A stretch of 64,000 nt of DNA from Desulfofundulus luciae (GCF_030813795.1 NZ_JAUSUX010000008.1:55654-119653), one strand, 5' to 3'; counted from the first letter of the stretch, positions 7,931 through 17,610 are shown. Notes: generated from the letters alone by a model not told the origin. Numbers and translations: made by a program.

Positions 7931-8005
7931 TCCCCGATAGCTCAACGGTAGAGCATCCGGCTGTTAACCGGAGGGTTGTAGGTTCGAATCCTACTCGGGG
8001 AGCCA
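7931..8005 (+). tRNA. tRNA-Asn (anticodon GTT), CCA encoded
   Basis: Complete cloverleaf: acceptor TCCCCGA/TCGGGGA, D stem GCTC/GAGC, anticodon arm CCGGCTGTTAACCGG, T arm GTAGG-TTCGAAT-CCTAC, discriminator G and encoded CCA. A consensus promoter and a terminator flank it. Confidence 0.97.
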
Positions 8006-8016
8006 GTTGAAAGCAA

Positions 8017-8055
8017 GACATACCTGGTTTATCACAGGTATGTCATTTTTTATTT
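8017..8055 (+). terminator. Rho-independent terminator of tRNA-Asn
   Basis: GACATACCTG (8017-8026) pairs with CAGGTATGTC (8035-8044), followed by ATTTTTTATTTT. Confidence 0.9.
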
Positions 8056-8187
8056 TCGTATCGTTTTATTCCATAAATAAAACCCAAAAAAGGCATAAAA
8101 AAACGAAAAATAAAGCGTCCGGGGAACCTGTATAATGCTGGCTGGTCATGAATGGCAATAATTTGCAAAAAAAGGTTCTTCCGGCGC

Positions 8188-8244
8188 TTGTATTTTTTTA
8201 TGCGGTTGTGTCTATAATAAAGGTGAAAGTCAGTCAAGGTCAAG
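8188..8244 (+). promoter_or_regulatory. ctsR operon promoter with overlapping CtsR operator
   Basis: TATAAT at 8213-8218 with TTGTAT at 8188-8193 (19-bp spacer, weak). Just downstream, AGTCAGT-CAA-GGTCAAG (8228-8244) is a tandem heptad with the spacing of the CtsR box (GGTCAAA-N3-GGTCAAA), and a further GTCA follows. Binding there would block the start site, giving autoregulation. Confidence 0.65.
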
Positions 8245-8264
8245 GTCAGGGAGGGTGGTGGTGG

Positions 8265-8735
8265 TTGTCAAACATCTCAGACCTTATTGAACGCTATTTA
8301 AAGGAGCTGCTGGCCGCCAGCGCCCGGGGGATGATCGAGATCCGGCGCAACGAGCTGGCAGAACGATTTAATTGTGTCCCCTCCCAGATTAATTATGTTC
8401 TCGCCACCCGTTTTACCGTGGAACACGGCTTTCTGGTGGAAAGCCGGCGGGGAGGCGGGGGATACGTGCGCATCTTGCAGTTGCCCCGGGATGAAAAGCT
8501 GGATTCCATCAGCCACCTGTTAAACCTGGTGGGCAGGGAAATATCCCAGCAGCGGGCGCAGGCTATCATTGAGCGCCTGAGGGAGGAAAAACTGATCACC
8601 GACCGCGAGTACCGGATGATGCGGGCGGTGGTTGACCGGGAAGTGCTGCGCGTTGGTTTACCGGCCCGGGATCAATTGCGGGCCTTGATCCTACGCGCCA
8701 TGATCCTGAGTTTGTTGAGCAAAAAGGGTGAATAA
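8265..8735 (+). CDS. ctsR: Transcriptional repressor CtsR
   Basis: A 156-residue repressor of class III heat-shock genes. The N-terminal winged helix includes IRRNELAERFNCVPSQINYVL and the conserved glycine-rich wing ESRRGGGGYVRI, the thermosensing tetraglycine loop; a helical C-terminal domain follows. TTG 8265 is chosen because GGGAGGG lies about 9 bp upstream and the protein then starts as CtsR homologues do (SNISDLIERYL). First gene of ctsR-mcsA-mcsB-clpC; CtsR is removed through McsB and ClpC when proteins misfold. Confidence 0.95.
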   Translation: MSNISDLIERYLKELLAASARGMIEIRRNELAERFNCVPSQINYVLATRFTVEHGFLVESRRGGGGYVRILQLPRDEKLDSISHLLNLVGREISQQRAQAIIERLREEKLITDREYRMMRAVVDREVLRVGLPARDQLRALILRAMILSLLSKKGE

Positions 8736-8790
8736 AACAGGCATTCGGGGAATACTTCTGGCGATGCCAGCCAACAGGAGGGATAAAAAA

Positions 8791-9312
8791 ATGGAATGCG
8801 AGCGTTGCCACCAGAGACCGGCTACGGTTCACTTGACGGAAATCATCAACAATGAAAAGCGGACCATGCGCCTGTGCGAGCAGTGTGCCCGGGAGTTGCA
8901 GGCCCAGGCCATGGGATTTTTCCCTCAGATAAACCTGCATAATTTCCTGGCCGGGCTGTTGCACAACGAGTTTGGCTTCCCCACTACCGGTCCCACGGTA
9001 GCCCCGGCGGGGGCCCGCTGTGAAGCCTGCGGGCTGACGGAGGCCCAGTTTGCCCGCCAGGGATTGCTGGGATGCGGGGAATGCTACCGCTATTTTGGTC
9101 CCCGGCTCGAGCCCGTGTTCCGGCGGATTCACGGCAATACCTGCCATACGGGCAAGGTGCCGGAACGTACCGGCGGCAAAGTGCGGGTCATTAACCGCAT
9201 TGAGCGGTTGAAGGCCCAGTTGCGGGAGGCCATCAGCCGGGAAGAGTTCGAGCGGGCGGCCGAATTGCGGGATGCCATCCGGGAACTGGAAAAGCAACTG
9301 CAGGAGGGATAA
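8791..9312 (+). CDS. mcsA: McsA, zinc-binding activator of McsB
   Basis: A 173-residue protein with two pairs of CxxC motifs (CERC/CEQC in the first 35 residues, CEAC/CGEC in the middle) and a C-terminal UVR motif (SREEFERAAELRDAIRELEK). McsA stimulates the arginine kinase McsB and senses redox or metal stress through its cysteines. ATG 8791 has AGGAGGG 8 bp upstream; an in-frame GTG at 8728 overlapping ctsR is less likely. Confidence 0.95.
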   Translation: MECERCHQRPATVHLTEIINNEKRTMRLCEQCARELQAQAMGFFPQINLHNFLAGLLHNEFGFPTTGPTVAPAGARCEACGLTEAQFARQGLLGCGECYRYFGPRLEPVFRRIHGNTCHTGKVPERTGGKVRVINRIERLKAQLREAISREEFERAAELRDAIRELEKQLQEG

Positions 9313-9316
9313 GGTG

Positions 9317-10390
9317 ATGTCCATCAGAGAAACCGTAAACAATCCCCACAGTCGCTGGATGGATGGAACTGGTCCCGAGTCGGATATCGTGATCAGCAGC
9401 CGGGTGCGGGTGGCCCGGAATCTGGCCCATTTGCCATTCCCCCATCTTTTGTCCCGGGAAAAGGCCGAAGAGGTGATCCATGCCGTACAAACGGCAATAG
9501 AAAACAGGGTCTTCCGGGAAAAAGTGGGGAAAATGGAATTAACACGCATGAACGAATTGACCCCTGTAGAAAGGCAGATACTAGTAGAAAAACACCTGAT
9601 CAGCCCCGATTTGCTGGAGGATTTCGAGCGCAAGGCGGTGGTGCTGCGGGACGACGAAGTGCTCAGCGTCATGGTTAATGAAGAGGACCACCTGCGTCTC
9701 CAGTGCCTCCTGCCCGGCCTGCAGCTGAACAGGGCCTGGGAGCTGGTCAGCCGCCTTGACGACGGCCTGGAAGCCACCCTGGACTATGCCTTTGACGAGA
9801 AGCTGGGCTACCTGACGGCCTGCCCCACCAATGTGGGCACGGGCCTGCGCGCCTCGGTGATGCTGCACCTGCCCGGCCTGGTGATGGTCAATCAAATCAA
9901 GGGGGTACTGGGCACCATTACCAAACTGGGGCTGACCGTGCGCGGCCTTTACGGCGAGGGCACCGAGGCCAAGGGCAACCTGTTCCAGGTGTCCAACCAG
10001 GTTACCCTGGGACAGGCGGAGGAGGATATTATTGCCAATCTCATTTCGGTGACCCGCCAGCTTCTGGGGCAGGAAAGGGCGGCCCGGGAGGCCCTCTACC
10101 GGGAGCGCCGGGAGCAACTGGAGGACCGGGTGGGGCGGGCCTACGGCCTGCTGAAGCATGCCCGGGTAATGACGTCGGAAGAGGCCATGAGCCTGTTTTC
10201 CGACCTGCGCCTGGGCATCGATATGGGTATTATCAAAAACATTCCGGCGCCACTGATCATTGAACTGATGGTGCTTACCAGGCCGGCCTTCCTGGTGAAG
10301 GTCACCGGTAAAGATTTAAGCCCGGTGGAGCGGGATATATACCGCGCCCAGTTAATCCGCAAAAAGCTATCGGCAGCTCAACAGTCTTAA
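9317..10390 (+). CDS. mcsB: Protein-arginine kinase McsB
   Basis: A 357-residue phosphagen-kinase-like enzyme that phosphorylates arginines to mark proteins for ClpCP. Recognisable features are [17 protein letters not shown] near the N-terminus, the active-site region [21 protein letters not shown] (catalytic Cys in ACPTNVGTG), and the [20 protein letters not shown] segment. ATG 9317 lies 4 bp after the mcsA stop, with CAGGAGGGATAAGG as the ribosome site, so translation is probably coupled. Confidence 0.95.
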   Translation: MSIRETVNNPHSRWMDGTGPESDIVISSRVRVARNLAHLPFPHLLSREKAEEVIHAVQTAIENRVFREKVGKMELTRMNELTPVERQILVEKHLISPDLLEDFERKAVVLRDDEVLSVMVNEEDHLRLQCLLPGLQLNRAWELVSRLDDGLEATLDYAFDEKLGYLTACPTNVGTGLRASVMLHLPGLVMVNQIKGVLGTITKLGLTVRGLYGEGTEAKGNLFQVSNQVTLGQAEEDIIANLISVTRQLLGQERAAREALYRERREQLEDRVGRAYGLLKHARVMTSEEAMSLFSDLRLGIDMGIIKNIPAPLIIELMVLTRPAFLVKVTGKDLSPVERDIYRAQLIRKKLSAAQQS

Positions 10391-10418
10391 AAAAATAAAA
10401 CAGGAGGTGTGTGTTACG

Positions 10419-12905
10419 ATGTTATTCGGTCGTTTTACGCAAAGGGCACAAAAAGTACTGTTTATTGCTCAAGAAGAAGCCAGAAGGCTTAATTACCCCT
10501 ATGTAGGGACGGAACACCTGCTGCTCGGGCTGATCCGGGAAGGGGAAGGCGTAGCCGCCAAAACCCTGGCCAGCCTGGGCATTGACGCCGATAAGGTGCG
10601 GGCCACGGTGGAGCAGATGGTGGAAAAGGTATCCGGCCCCATGCCGCAGGAGATTCCTTTAACCCCGCGGGCCAAGCGGGTGCTGGAACTGGCTGTGGAT
10701 GAGGCCCGGCGCATGGGCCACAACTATGTGGGGACGGAACACCTTCTCCTGGGGTTGATCCGGGAAGGTGAGGGTGTGGCTGCCCGGGCCCTGGCTTCCC
10801 TGGGGGCGGATCTTAACAAGGTGCGCAGTGTGATCATGCAGATGCTCGGCGGCGCGGCAGGGGGACCCGCTCCGGGACAACCGGGTGCGGCCAGACCCCA
10901 GGCCTCCAGCACCCCCACCCTGGACCAGTTCGGCCGGGATCTTACGGCCCTGGCCCGGGATGATAAGCTGGATCCCGTGGTGGGCCGGGAGAAGGAGATT
11001 GAGAGGGTCATCCAGATCTTGAGCCGGCGCACCAAGAACAACCCGGTGCTCATCGGTGAGCCGGGGGTGGGAAAAACCGCCATCGCCGAGGGGCTGGCCC
11101 AGCGGATCGTGCAGGGGAACGTACCGGAGGTGCTGCTCAACAAGCGGGTGGTTACCCTGGACCTAGCCTCCATGGTGGCCGGCACCAAGTACCGGGGCGA
11201 GTTTGAGGAGCGCATTAAGAAGGTTATTGACGAAATTATCAAGGCCGGCAATATCATCGTTTTCATCGATGAGCTGCACACGTTGATTGGCGCCGGGGCG
11301 GCGGAAGGGGCCATTGATGCGGCGAACATCCTGAAACCGGCCCTGGCCCGGGGCGAGCTCCAGTGCATCGGGGCCACCACCCTGGACGAGTACCGCAAGC
11401 ACATTGAGCGGGACCCCGCCCTGGAGCGGCGTTTCCAGCCCATCATGGTGGAAGAACCGACGGTGGAAGAAACTATCGCCATCTTAAAAGGGCTGCGGGA
11501 TAAGTACGAAGCCCATCACCGGGTGCGCATAACCGATGAGGCCCTGGAAGCGGCGGCCAGGCTGTCGGACCGCTACATCACCGACCGGTTCCTGCCGGAC
11601 AAGGCCATCGACCTGGTGGATGAGGCCAGTTCCCGCGTGCGCCTGCGGGCTTTTACTGCCCCGCCAAACCTCAAGGACCTGGAGAAACGGATTGAGGAAA
11701 TTCAAAAAGAAAAGGAAGCTGCCGTCAACAACCAGGAGTTTGAAAAAGCTGCCCAGCTGCGGGATCAGGAGCAGCAGTTGAAAAAAGAGCTGGAAGCCCG
11801 GCGGCAGGACTGGCAGGCGGCCAGGGGCAAGGAGGAACTGGTTGTTACGGAGGAAGACATCGCCCAGATTGTCAGCAGCTGGACCGGCATCCCGGTGAAA
11901 AAGCTGGCCGAAGAGGAAACCGAGCGCCTGCTGCGCCTGGAGGAAATTCTGCACCAGCGGGTGGTGGGCCAGGACGAGGCGGTGCGGGCCGTAGCCCGTT
12001 CGGTGCGCCGGGCGCGGGCCGGGCTGAAGGATCCCAGGCGGCCCATCGGTTCCTTCATCTTCCTCGGTCCCACCGGTGTGGGTAAAACCGAGCTGGCCCG
12101 GGCGCTGGCGGAAGCCCTCTTTGGCGACGAGGATGCCCTGGTGCGCCTGGACATGAGCGAATACATGGAGCGGTTTGCCGTCTCCCGTTTGGTGGGCGCG
12201 CCTCCGGGTTATGTCGGTTATGAAGAGGGGGGCCAGTTGACCGAAGCGGTGCGGCGCAAGCCCTACACCGTGGTACTGCTGGACGAGATTGAAAAGGCCC
12301 ACCCGGATGTATTCAACATCCTGCTGCAGGTCCTGGAAGACGGCCGTTTGACCGATGCCAAGGGCCGGACGGTGGACTTCCGCAATACGGTGATCATCAT
12401 GACCTCCAACGTAGGGGTGCATACCCTGCGCAAGGAAGGAACCCTGGGCTTCCGTACCGAACAGGAAAAGGAAGCCAGCTACGAGCGCATGAAGGAGCGG
12501 GTGACCGAAGAGTTAAAACGCACCTTCCGGCCGGAATTCTTAAACCGCATCGACGAAATCATCGTGTTCCACTCCCTGACCGCCGAGCACATTAAGGAAA
12601 TTGTGGGCCTGATGCTCAAGGAAGTGGCCGGGCGGATGAAGGAACACGATGTGGAAGTGGAGTTTACCGAAGCGGCCAGAGAAATCCTGGCCAGGGAAGG
12701 TTTCGACGAAACCTATGGTGCCAGGCCCTTGCGCCGGGCCATCCAGCGCCTGGTGGAAGATCGCCTCTCCGAGGAGCTCCTGAAGGGCACTTTCCACAAG
12801 GGCGACCGGGTGGTGGTGGACGGCGAAGACGGCCGGATTGTGGTACGCAAAGCCGGCGACAACCAGGCGGCGGGTGGGGCGCCCGCAAGTGCTCAAAGTG
12901 AATAG
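10419..12905 (+). CDS. clpC: ATP-dependent Clp protease ATP-binding subunit ClpC
   Basis: An 828-residue AAA+ unfoldase that feeds proteins to ClpP. Two N-terminal Clp-N repeats (each with [20 protein letters not shown]), two AAA+ modules with Walker A GEPGVGKT and GPTGVGKT, and an internal UVR motif in the coiled-coil M domain ([15 protein letters not shown]) are all visible; the M domain is the contact site for McsB/MecA. ATG 10419 follows CAGGAGGTG. Last gene of the CtsR operon. Confidence 0.97.
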   Translation: MLFGRFTQRAQKVLFIAQEEARRLNYPYVGTEHLLLGLIREGEGVAAKTLASLGIDADKVRATVEQMVEKVSGPMPQEIPLTPRAKRVLELAVDEARRMGHNYVGTEHLLLGLIREGEGVAARALASLGADLNKVRSVIMQMLGGAAGGPAPGQPGAARPQASSTPTLDQFGRDLTALARDDKLDPVVGREKEIERVIQILSRRTKNNPVLIGEPGVGKTAIAEGLAQRIVQGNVPEVLLNKRVVTLDLASMVAGTKYRGEFEERIKKVIDEIIKAGNIIVFIDELHTLIGAGAAEGAIDAANILKPALARGELQCIGATTLDEYRKHIERDPALERRFQPIMVEEPTVEETIAILKGLRDKYEAHHRVRITDEALEAAARLSDRYITDRFLPDKAIDLVDEASSRVRLRAFTAPPNLKDLEKRIEEIQKEKEAAVNNQEFEKAAQLRDQEQQLKKELEARRQDWQAARGKEELVVTEEDIAQIVSSWTGIPVKKLAEEETERLLRLEEILHQRVVGQDEAVRAVARSVRRARAGLKDPRRPIGSFIFLGPTGVGKTELARALAEALFGDEDALVRLDMSEYMERFAVSRLVGAPPGYVGYEEGGQLTEAVRRKPYTVVLLDEIEKAHPDVFNILLQVLEDGRLTDAKGRTVDFRNTVIIMTSNVGVHTLRKEGTLGFRTEQEKEASYERMKERVTEELKRTFRPEFLNRIDEIIVFHSLTAEHIKEIVGLMLKEVAGRMKEHDVEVEFTEAAREILAREGFDETYGARPLRRAIQRLVEDRLSEELLKGTFHKGDRVVVDGEDGRIVVRKAGDNQAAGGAPASAQSE

Positions 12906-12969
12906 TACCCGCCTGTATGCCGCACCCGCTGAAAAGGCGGAGCGGTAGGGATGGATCTTAAAAAAACGC

Positions 12970-12998
12970 AGGGGTGCGGGATTTCCCGCACCTCCTTT
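12970..12998 (+). terminator. Terminator of the ctsR-clpC operon
   Basis: GGTGCGGGA-TT-TCCCGCACC with flanking A and T tracts, 65 bp after clpC. The A tract lets it also act from the other strand for ietS. The sequence resembles the hairpin at 18878-18904. Confidence 0.75.
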
Positions 12999-13045
12999 GC
13001 AAATGTCTTTACCAAGAAAACATGGTAAAGTGAAACAGTTCCGTT

Positions 13046-15634
13046 TCATGTAGGTAAAACAGGAACCAGTAACGCGATCCGTTCACGTATTTCCTGGTAA
13101 ATGGGGAGATTTACCCCTTCCTTCACCGCCAGCGTAACTGCAAGTCCATAAGGAACTTGATTTGATAACTGACCGGCATCAGCCCGGCAGTTAACTTTTA
13201 TTTCCATAAAACTGCCGTCGGTATAAGCAACAGCTTTTTCCCCTTCAAGAACCTCATGCTGTACAGTTCCCCGCCGCACCGCTTGCCAGTGAGCGTCCTG
13301 TCTTTGGACACCCAATGGCCCCAGGGGCGGCTCAAACCAGAGGGCTGCCCGCCGATAGGCTTGATGTCCTATGTTAATGGGAGTAAACCAGGCCAGCGTG
13401 ATGATTAATCGGCGATTATCGCGCCGTCCGCTCAAAGATGGGGGCAATGGTACTCTGTAAATATGAGCCTGCCCATCCCCTAATTGCCCACATCCGATCA
13501 AAGTGGCCCGCTGCTCCGTACAGCCAAACAGCCTTTCCGTGTTTACCCGGCCATAACCAAAGAAGCGAGCCGCGAACTCCTTGAAGGTTTGTGCGTTTCG
13601 AGGGGTCCGAAACAAATGTTCAAATCTTCTGTACGCTTCCCCCCACTCGGCTCCGTGAACCAGCAAAGCCTTGAGCAACACCCCGATATGCTGATCCTTC
13701 AATTGTTCCCCGCCCGGCTCGCTTCTTAATTCCCGGACTATATATTCATAAAGCTGGGCTGCCGTTCGGGTGGCCAATGCCGTTGCGTTGCTGGTCCCGC
13801 ATGTAAAAGCCACGCTTTGCGAAATTCCCCGATTGGGTCCAGGCCAAGCCACTTTTTGGCCGGGCGGTCTTCCAGGGGACACGACTATGCCCATCTTGGT
13901 TTCCGTTCCACTACCTGTATACCGCTCCTGATAGAGTTGTTTTCCGCCCGGCATTAATATCTCAGGTTTAATAGTCCTCCGGTACCCTAATCCGACAGGG
14001 TTAAGAGGGCTGGGCATGCCCTTGGTAACGCAAGGGTTAAGGCTGTAGCCTGTATAGAAATTGTTACATGTGTCTTCGTGGGTAGCCCCAACGGTCAAGG
14101 CATTTATAGCCTCGGCGGGTGACAACAGGCGCCGTTGTCTTGCATATTTGACCACAGCTTGCAGGACCTTTTCTTCCAAAACCTCGGGAGCCATACTGAC
14201 CACTTGCTCACGGGATGCATCCAGTACCAGATCGTCCCGTTGGTTTCCACCGCTCACCAGCACCAGAACATTGTAATGCCAGGCCAACCAATCAATTAAC
14301 CGGGCTAAGGGGCTCATAACCCGGTCGAATGGCCTGTTTTTGTCACCAATGGAAAAATTGATTATCTTGATGTTTCCAGCTTGTGGTTTCTCCCCGCCTT
14401 CTCCTTCAAAGATCCTTTTAACCGCCCTATGTAGAAGATCAACAGGCAGGCAATCCCAAGGCATTTCTTCTGCACGTGGATCATTAAAGTCAAGGGGGTT
14501 CGGCTTCATAACAGGCCGGACATAAATGGGTCGCGTTAAGGGCGGTTCTCTGTTTTCTAAATCACCATGAATAATCAGGGAAGCCATTGCTGTGCCATGT
14601 TTGCGTTCACGGGCCTGATACTCACGAGACCACCCGTCAGGATCATCAACGATCAGGCGCCCGGCCAGGCAAGGATGATTTTCTAACGGTAATCCATCCA
14701 GAAGGGCTACCACGGGTGTTTCACCTTGTAAAAAAGATGCCTCCTGACTGGGAACGGCCTCTTCCAGCAACGGTTCAACCCCAGAAACAAGGATTTCAGC
14801 CTGGCCCATTGGCCGGAAAAACATGACCTGCTCGCACTGCAAGAGACGCAAATCAACGCGTTCTAAAATATTCTGAATCTTCCCAATGGGCAACTCCGCC
14901 AGTACCCCGTGATAGTGGATTTCTGGTATGACTGCACTGGAAATTACCTGCCCTTCCAGTTCCGCAATCACTTGGCGAAGTATTTGTTCGCTTCTGTGCC
15001 GGTCTTCCCTGTGTTGCCTGTACCATAATTCAGCTTCAAATCGTACCCGTTCCTCCCCCACTTCTACTCGTTCCCGCCAGAAATCTTCTATCCCCGTATC
15101 TCTTAACCGATCAGTCCAGTCCCAGGGACGGATATCGCGCAAGTTTTCAAAAAGGGACTTCCACTTATTCTGTCCATATTGAAAGCGTATCCCGGGATCA
15201 GTTACGTATTGCTTCCAGAGGGAGAGCAGAGATAGTAGAGCCTGCTGATTGAACAGAACCAGGTAAAGGCGCCCGCCCAAAGACTTTTCCGGCTCTTTTT
15301 CAAGGAAAAAGTCCTCGTCGGGCTCGAATTCTGCTTCCAGTTCAGCCATCCATTCCAAACCATCTATTCTTTTGACAGCATTAATGAAATCCTTTATGGA
15401 ACCTACCGTTTCCAGTACCAATACCTGCTCCGGCACCGTACCAGAGGGGTCGTCCAGCAGGGCTGCTCGCCGGGCGGCAAAAACCCTTTCCAACTCCTGA
15501 AACCGCGGCGTCAAGCGTTCTTTTTGACGATCTATGCTTGGTTTATGTAACCGCGGCGGAACAATCGGTTTCCTAAGGTTCCGGTCCGCCTGGACGGGTT
15601 CAGGAAAGATTAACAGATGTCTTCTTTTTTCCAT
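13046..15634 (-). CDS. Subtilisin-like S8 peptidase of an Iet-type defence pair (IetS-like)
   Basis: An 862-residue protein without a signal peptide, hence cytoplasmic. About 300 N-terminal residues of no known function precede a subtilase domain with a complete catalytic triad: Asp313 (ALLDGL), His346 (KHGTAMASL), Ser615 (CGTSNATALA) and the oxyanion Asn464 (SGGNQ). About 230 residues follow. It starts inside the end of an AAA ATPase gene (35-bp overlap). A large S8 peptidase translationally coupled to an AAA ATPase is the architecture of the Iet anti-phage system (IetS with IetA) described in a survey of defence genes. The match is by architecture and not by alignment. Confidence 0.8.
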   Translation of the reverse strand: MEKRRHLLIFPEPVQADRNLRKPIVPPRLHKPSIDRQKERLTPRFQELERVFAARRAALLDDPSGTVPEQVLVLETVGSIKDFINAVKRIDGLEWMAELEAEFEPDEDFFLEKEPEKSLGGRLYLVLFNQQALLSLLSLWKQYVTDPGIRFQYGQNKWKSLFENLRDIRPWDWTDRLRDTGIEDFWRERVEVGEERVRFEAELWYRQHREDRHRSEQILRQVIAELEGQVISSAVIPEIHYHGVLAELPIGKIQNILERVDLRLLQCEQVMFFRPMGQAEILVSGVEPLLEEAVPSQEASFLQGETPVVALLDGLPLENHPCLAGRLIVDDPDGWSREYQARERKHGTAMASLIIHGDLENREPPLTRPIYVRPVMKPNPLDFNDPRAEEMPWDCLPVDLLHRAVKRIFEGEGGEKPQAGNIKIINFSIGDKNRPFDRVMSPLARLIDWLAWHYNVLVLVSGGNQRDDLVLDASREQVVSMAPEVLEEKVLQAVVKYARQRRLLSPAEAINALTVGATHEDTCNNFYTGYSLNPCVTKGMPSPLNPVGLGYRRTIKPEILMPGGKQLYQERYTGSGTETKMGIVVSPGRPPGQKVAWPGPNRGISQSVAFTCGTSNATALATRTAAQLYEYIVRELRSEPGGEQLKDQHIGVLLKALLVHGAEWGEAYRRFEHLFRTPRNAQTFKEFAARFFGYGRVNTERLFGCTEQRATLIGCGQLGDGQAHIYRVPLPPSLSGRRDNRRLIITLAWFTPINIGHQAYRRAALWFEPPLGPLGVQRQDAHWQAVRRGTVQHEVLEGEKAVAYTDGSFMEIKVNCRADAGQLSNQVPYGLAVTLAVKEGVNLPIYQEIRERIALLVPVLPT

Positions 15635-16622
15635 CTTTTTTCGCTCCCTGTTCAGCGGCAGGCGGGTTATAACGTAACTTCCATTGTTTTAATCGCTCGG
15701 CTACAATGGGTTTTAGGTCTTCTTGGGGCAATGATAAAACATAACGGCGCTGTACATCCATGCAAAATTCTTCAACTTCTGCAAAACTCAACCCTTTCAA
15801 CTTTTCAGCCAGGATGCGCGGAGCAAACCCCAGGGGTTTGCCTATACGTGCTTCAAACCGGCGAAACCACTCTTCCAGGGCTTTTGGACTGGGTGCCGGC
15901 AGAGTCAGGCGAATTTGAAACCTCCTCCAGACAGCCCGGTCCAGAAGTTCCGGATGGTTGGTCGCCGTGACCACCACAACGTGGCTCGGTAAATCATCAA
16001 TCTGCATCAGAAGGGAACTGACAACCCGTTTAATCTCCCCCGTTTCATGGATGTCGCCCCGCTCCTTGCCTAAAGCATCGAACTCATCGAAAAACAGTAG
16101 ACAGCGCCGGGTTCTGACATAATCAAACAAACGTTTTAAACGCTGGGACGTTTCTCCCAGGTAGCTTCCGATAATCCCTTCGTAGCGAACTTGAATAAGG
16201 GGAATTGTCAGGCCTTCGGCCAGGGCTTCCGCAAGGGCGGTTTTGCCGTTGCCTGGTGGGCCTACCAGGAGCACCCGGTGCCGGGGCTCCAGGTTGTAGG
16301 AGCGAAGCAGATCCATCCGGTGTTGCTCTTCCAACAACTCCTGGCAGGCAGTCAACACGGCCTCGGGTAGAATCAAATCCTGCAAGGATCGACGGGGGAC
16401 AATCTCGTAAAACAGGCTCTGTAGCTGCTCACCAACAACTGGATGAAGAGCCTGGGTGTTATTAGGAAGGGAACGTACATTTTCAAGTAACCGGTCGGCC
16501 AAAACATGATGCTGTTTTGCCCGCTCTTCGGCGGCCATGGCCTCTACGGTCTTTCGAAATAGTATTTGATCTCCCATAGCTCCTGCCCGCACTAAACTGA
16601 GCAGCAAGTCGGAACGTGCCAC
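15600..16622 (-). CDS. AAA ATPase of the Iet-type defence pair (IetA-like)
   Basis: A 340-residue cytoplasmic AAA+ ATPase. Walker A is GPPGNGKT (about 121-128), Walker B is LLFFDEFDAL (about 176-185), then sensor ATNHPE and an arginine-rich RAVWRRF segment. A helical N-terminal stretch of about 80 residues and a Lys-rich tail flank the AAA module. GTG 16622 is preferred, with AGAAGGGTGAG upstream; GTG 16631 is in frame. It precedes and overlaps the subtilase gene. In the Iet model the ATPase would gate or activate the peptidase during infection; this is inferred. Confidence 0.82.
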   Translation of the reverse strand: MARSDLLLSLVRAGAMGDQILFRKTVEAMAAEERAKQHHVLADRLLENVRSLPNNTQALHPVVGEQLQSLFYEIVPRRSLQDLILPEAVLTACQELLEEQHRMDLLRSYNLEPRHRVLLVGPPGNGKTALAEALAEGLTIPLIQVRYEGIIGSYLGETSQRLKRLFDYVRTRRCLLFFDEFDALGKERGDIHETGEIKRVVSSLLMQIDDLPSHVVVVTATNHPELLDRAVWRRFQIRLTLPAPSPKALEEWFRRFEARIGKPLGFAPRILAEKLKGLSFAEVEEFCMDVQRRYVLSLPQEDLKPIVAERLKQWKLRYNPPAAEQGAKKDGKKKTSVNLS

Positions 16623-16640
16623 GCTTCTCACCCTTCTCTA

Positions 16641-16679
16641 CCTGTATTCCTTGACTTACATTATATCTGAGAATACAGG
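16641..16679 (-). promoter_or_regulatory. Promoter of the Iet pair inside a perfect inverted repeat
   Basis: On the minus strand, TATAAT (16665-16660) is flanked by CCTGTATTC and GAATACAGG, 9-bp perfect arms at 16671-16679 and 16641-16649 with a 21-bp gap. The arms bracket the -10 and start site, about 30 bp centre to centre, as expected for a dimeric repressor. The -35 is weak (TTGGTA). Confidence 0.6.
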
Positions 16680-16839
16680 CCTGATACCAATGCAGTGTGC
16701 TTCAAACCCGTAGTTTATGAACTTCAGCGTGCGGCAGTTCTCGGTAACTGTACGCTGGACGTCGTCTTTTACGCCATCAGGCACGTGAGCATGGATTTCC
16801 ATGGTTACTTCATTTCAGAATCTCGGCCCGGGCCTCGGC

Positions 16840-17042
16840 CAGAAATCCTTAGAGGAGTTGAACCTTGCGCATCACGCAGTGGCTGGAGACGGATTACCAG
16901 CGCAAAACGCACAGTGCACTTGGTATGAGCCCCCTGGATTACTTTATGTCCCAGGCACATGCGGTGAAAATGGTTTCCAACCCGGTTTTTTTAGACGAAA
17001 GCTTCCTTTTGCGGGTAACGCGCAAAATTAATCACGACGGAG
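16840..17042 (+). pseudogene. Frameshifted C-terminal remnant of a DDE (Mu-C/IS-type) transposase
   Basis: SLEELN (from 16846) continues, after a frameshift near 16864, as WLETDYQRKTHSALGMSPLD and LDESFLLRVTRKINHDG. Such strings are typical of the end of the rve core and the Mu-type C-terminal domain of IS transposases. No start, no catalytic domain and no inverted repeats are seen. A dead insertion sequence end beside the Iet locus; 16695-16840 shows nothing recognisable. Confidence 0.65.
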
Positions 17043-17238
17043 CAGGAGCGGGAACGACCAGGGCTTTTTGTAGCAAAACCTTCCCGTCCGGCTCAACCTT
17101 GAGCAATACGCGGTCGCCTTCTTCAATTCCAAGGGCATTTCTTATCTCTTTAGGGAGTGTCATTAGGCCTTTGGAGCCCACTTTTGGTGTGTAGACCTTA
17201 ACTTTATCGGCCAACAAAATCACCTGACCAGGAAACAT
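17032..17238 (-). CDS. AbrB/SpoVT-type DNA-binding protein
   Basis: A 68-residue protein whose core (TPKVGSKGLMTLPKEIRNAL then GIEEGDRVLLKVEPDGKVLL) is the swapped-hairpin AbrB fold. Antitoxins of VapBC/MazEF pairs and transition-state regulators share it. ATG 17238 is assumed; GTG 17223 is also possible, and neither has a strong ribosome site. No toxin lies downstream, where the frame runs into a transposase remnant, so it is either an orphan antitoxin or a regulator. Confidence 0.65.
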   Translation of the reverse strand: MFPGQVILLADKVKVYTPKVGSKGLMTLPKEIRNALGIEEGDRVLLKVEPDGKVLLQKALVVPAPAPS

Positions 17239-17298
17239 AGATTCCGGTTTTCTGAACCAATTCAACGTAAGCCCGGAAAATCCTGCCGGAAGAGCAAG

Positions 17299-17329
17299 GA
17301 AAAACAGGGGCTGTTCGACCCTGTTGTTT
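17299..17329 (+). terminator. Hairpin with T run used as intron landing site
   Basis: AACAGGG (17303-17309) pairs with CCCTGTT (17319-17325), then GTTT. The intron fragment begins at the next base. Confidence 0.55.
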
Positions 17330-17610
17330 GTGCGCCCGGCATGGGCGTTAACTTGGTGGTGGAAGTCCACTGCAGGGAATCGGATCGGTGCGCCGGCGGC
17401 AAAACCACGGCCCGATGAACAAGAACCCCATAAGGAGCTAGACCGTTCGGATGAGCTGGCGAAACACAGCGAAATCCCAGGCTGCCAAGGGACGGTAGAG
17501 TAGATGGGGCGGGCGCGGGGTGAAGGTTAACGCTCTTACCCGGGGAGGCCTGCCGGATAAGCCAGGCAAGGCAGGTAACCCGTTTCGAAGGTAGGCTGCA
17601 AACTCGCACC
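17330..17610 (+). mobile_element. Deleted, ORF-less copy of a group II (IIC-like) intron
   Basis: It starts GTGCGCCCGGCATGGGCG like the element at 63847 and shares long identical stretches with it (GTTAACTTGGTGG ... GTCCACTGCAGG, then GGCGGCAAAACCACGGCCC to AACCCCATAAG). About 60 bases of domain I present in the other copy are missing and replaced by a short unrelated piece. It continues with the domain I-III part as far as about 17610, where a transposase fragment begins, so no reverse transcriptase and no 3' end are present. The 3' limit is approximate. Confidence 0.7.

Noticed and set aside
845..8005. The two tRNA-Asn genes as attachment sites of an integrated element
   Set aside because: No integrase, no phage or conjugation genes lie between them; nrdDG and gdh are ordinary chromosomal genes. 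A simple duplication explains the data.
11484..12422. A 312-residue minus-strand frame opposite clpC
   Set aside because: Antisense shadow of clpC, no ribosome site and no domain.
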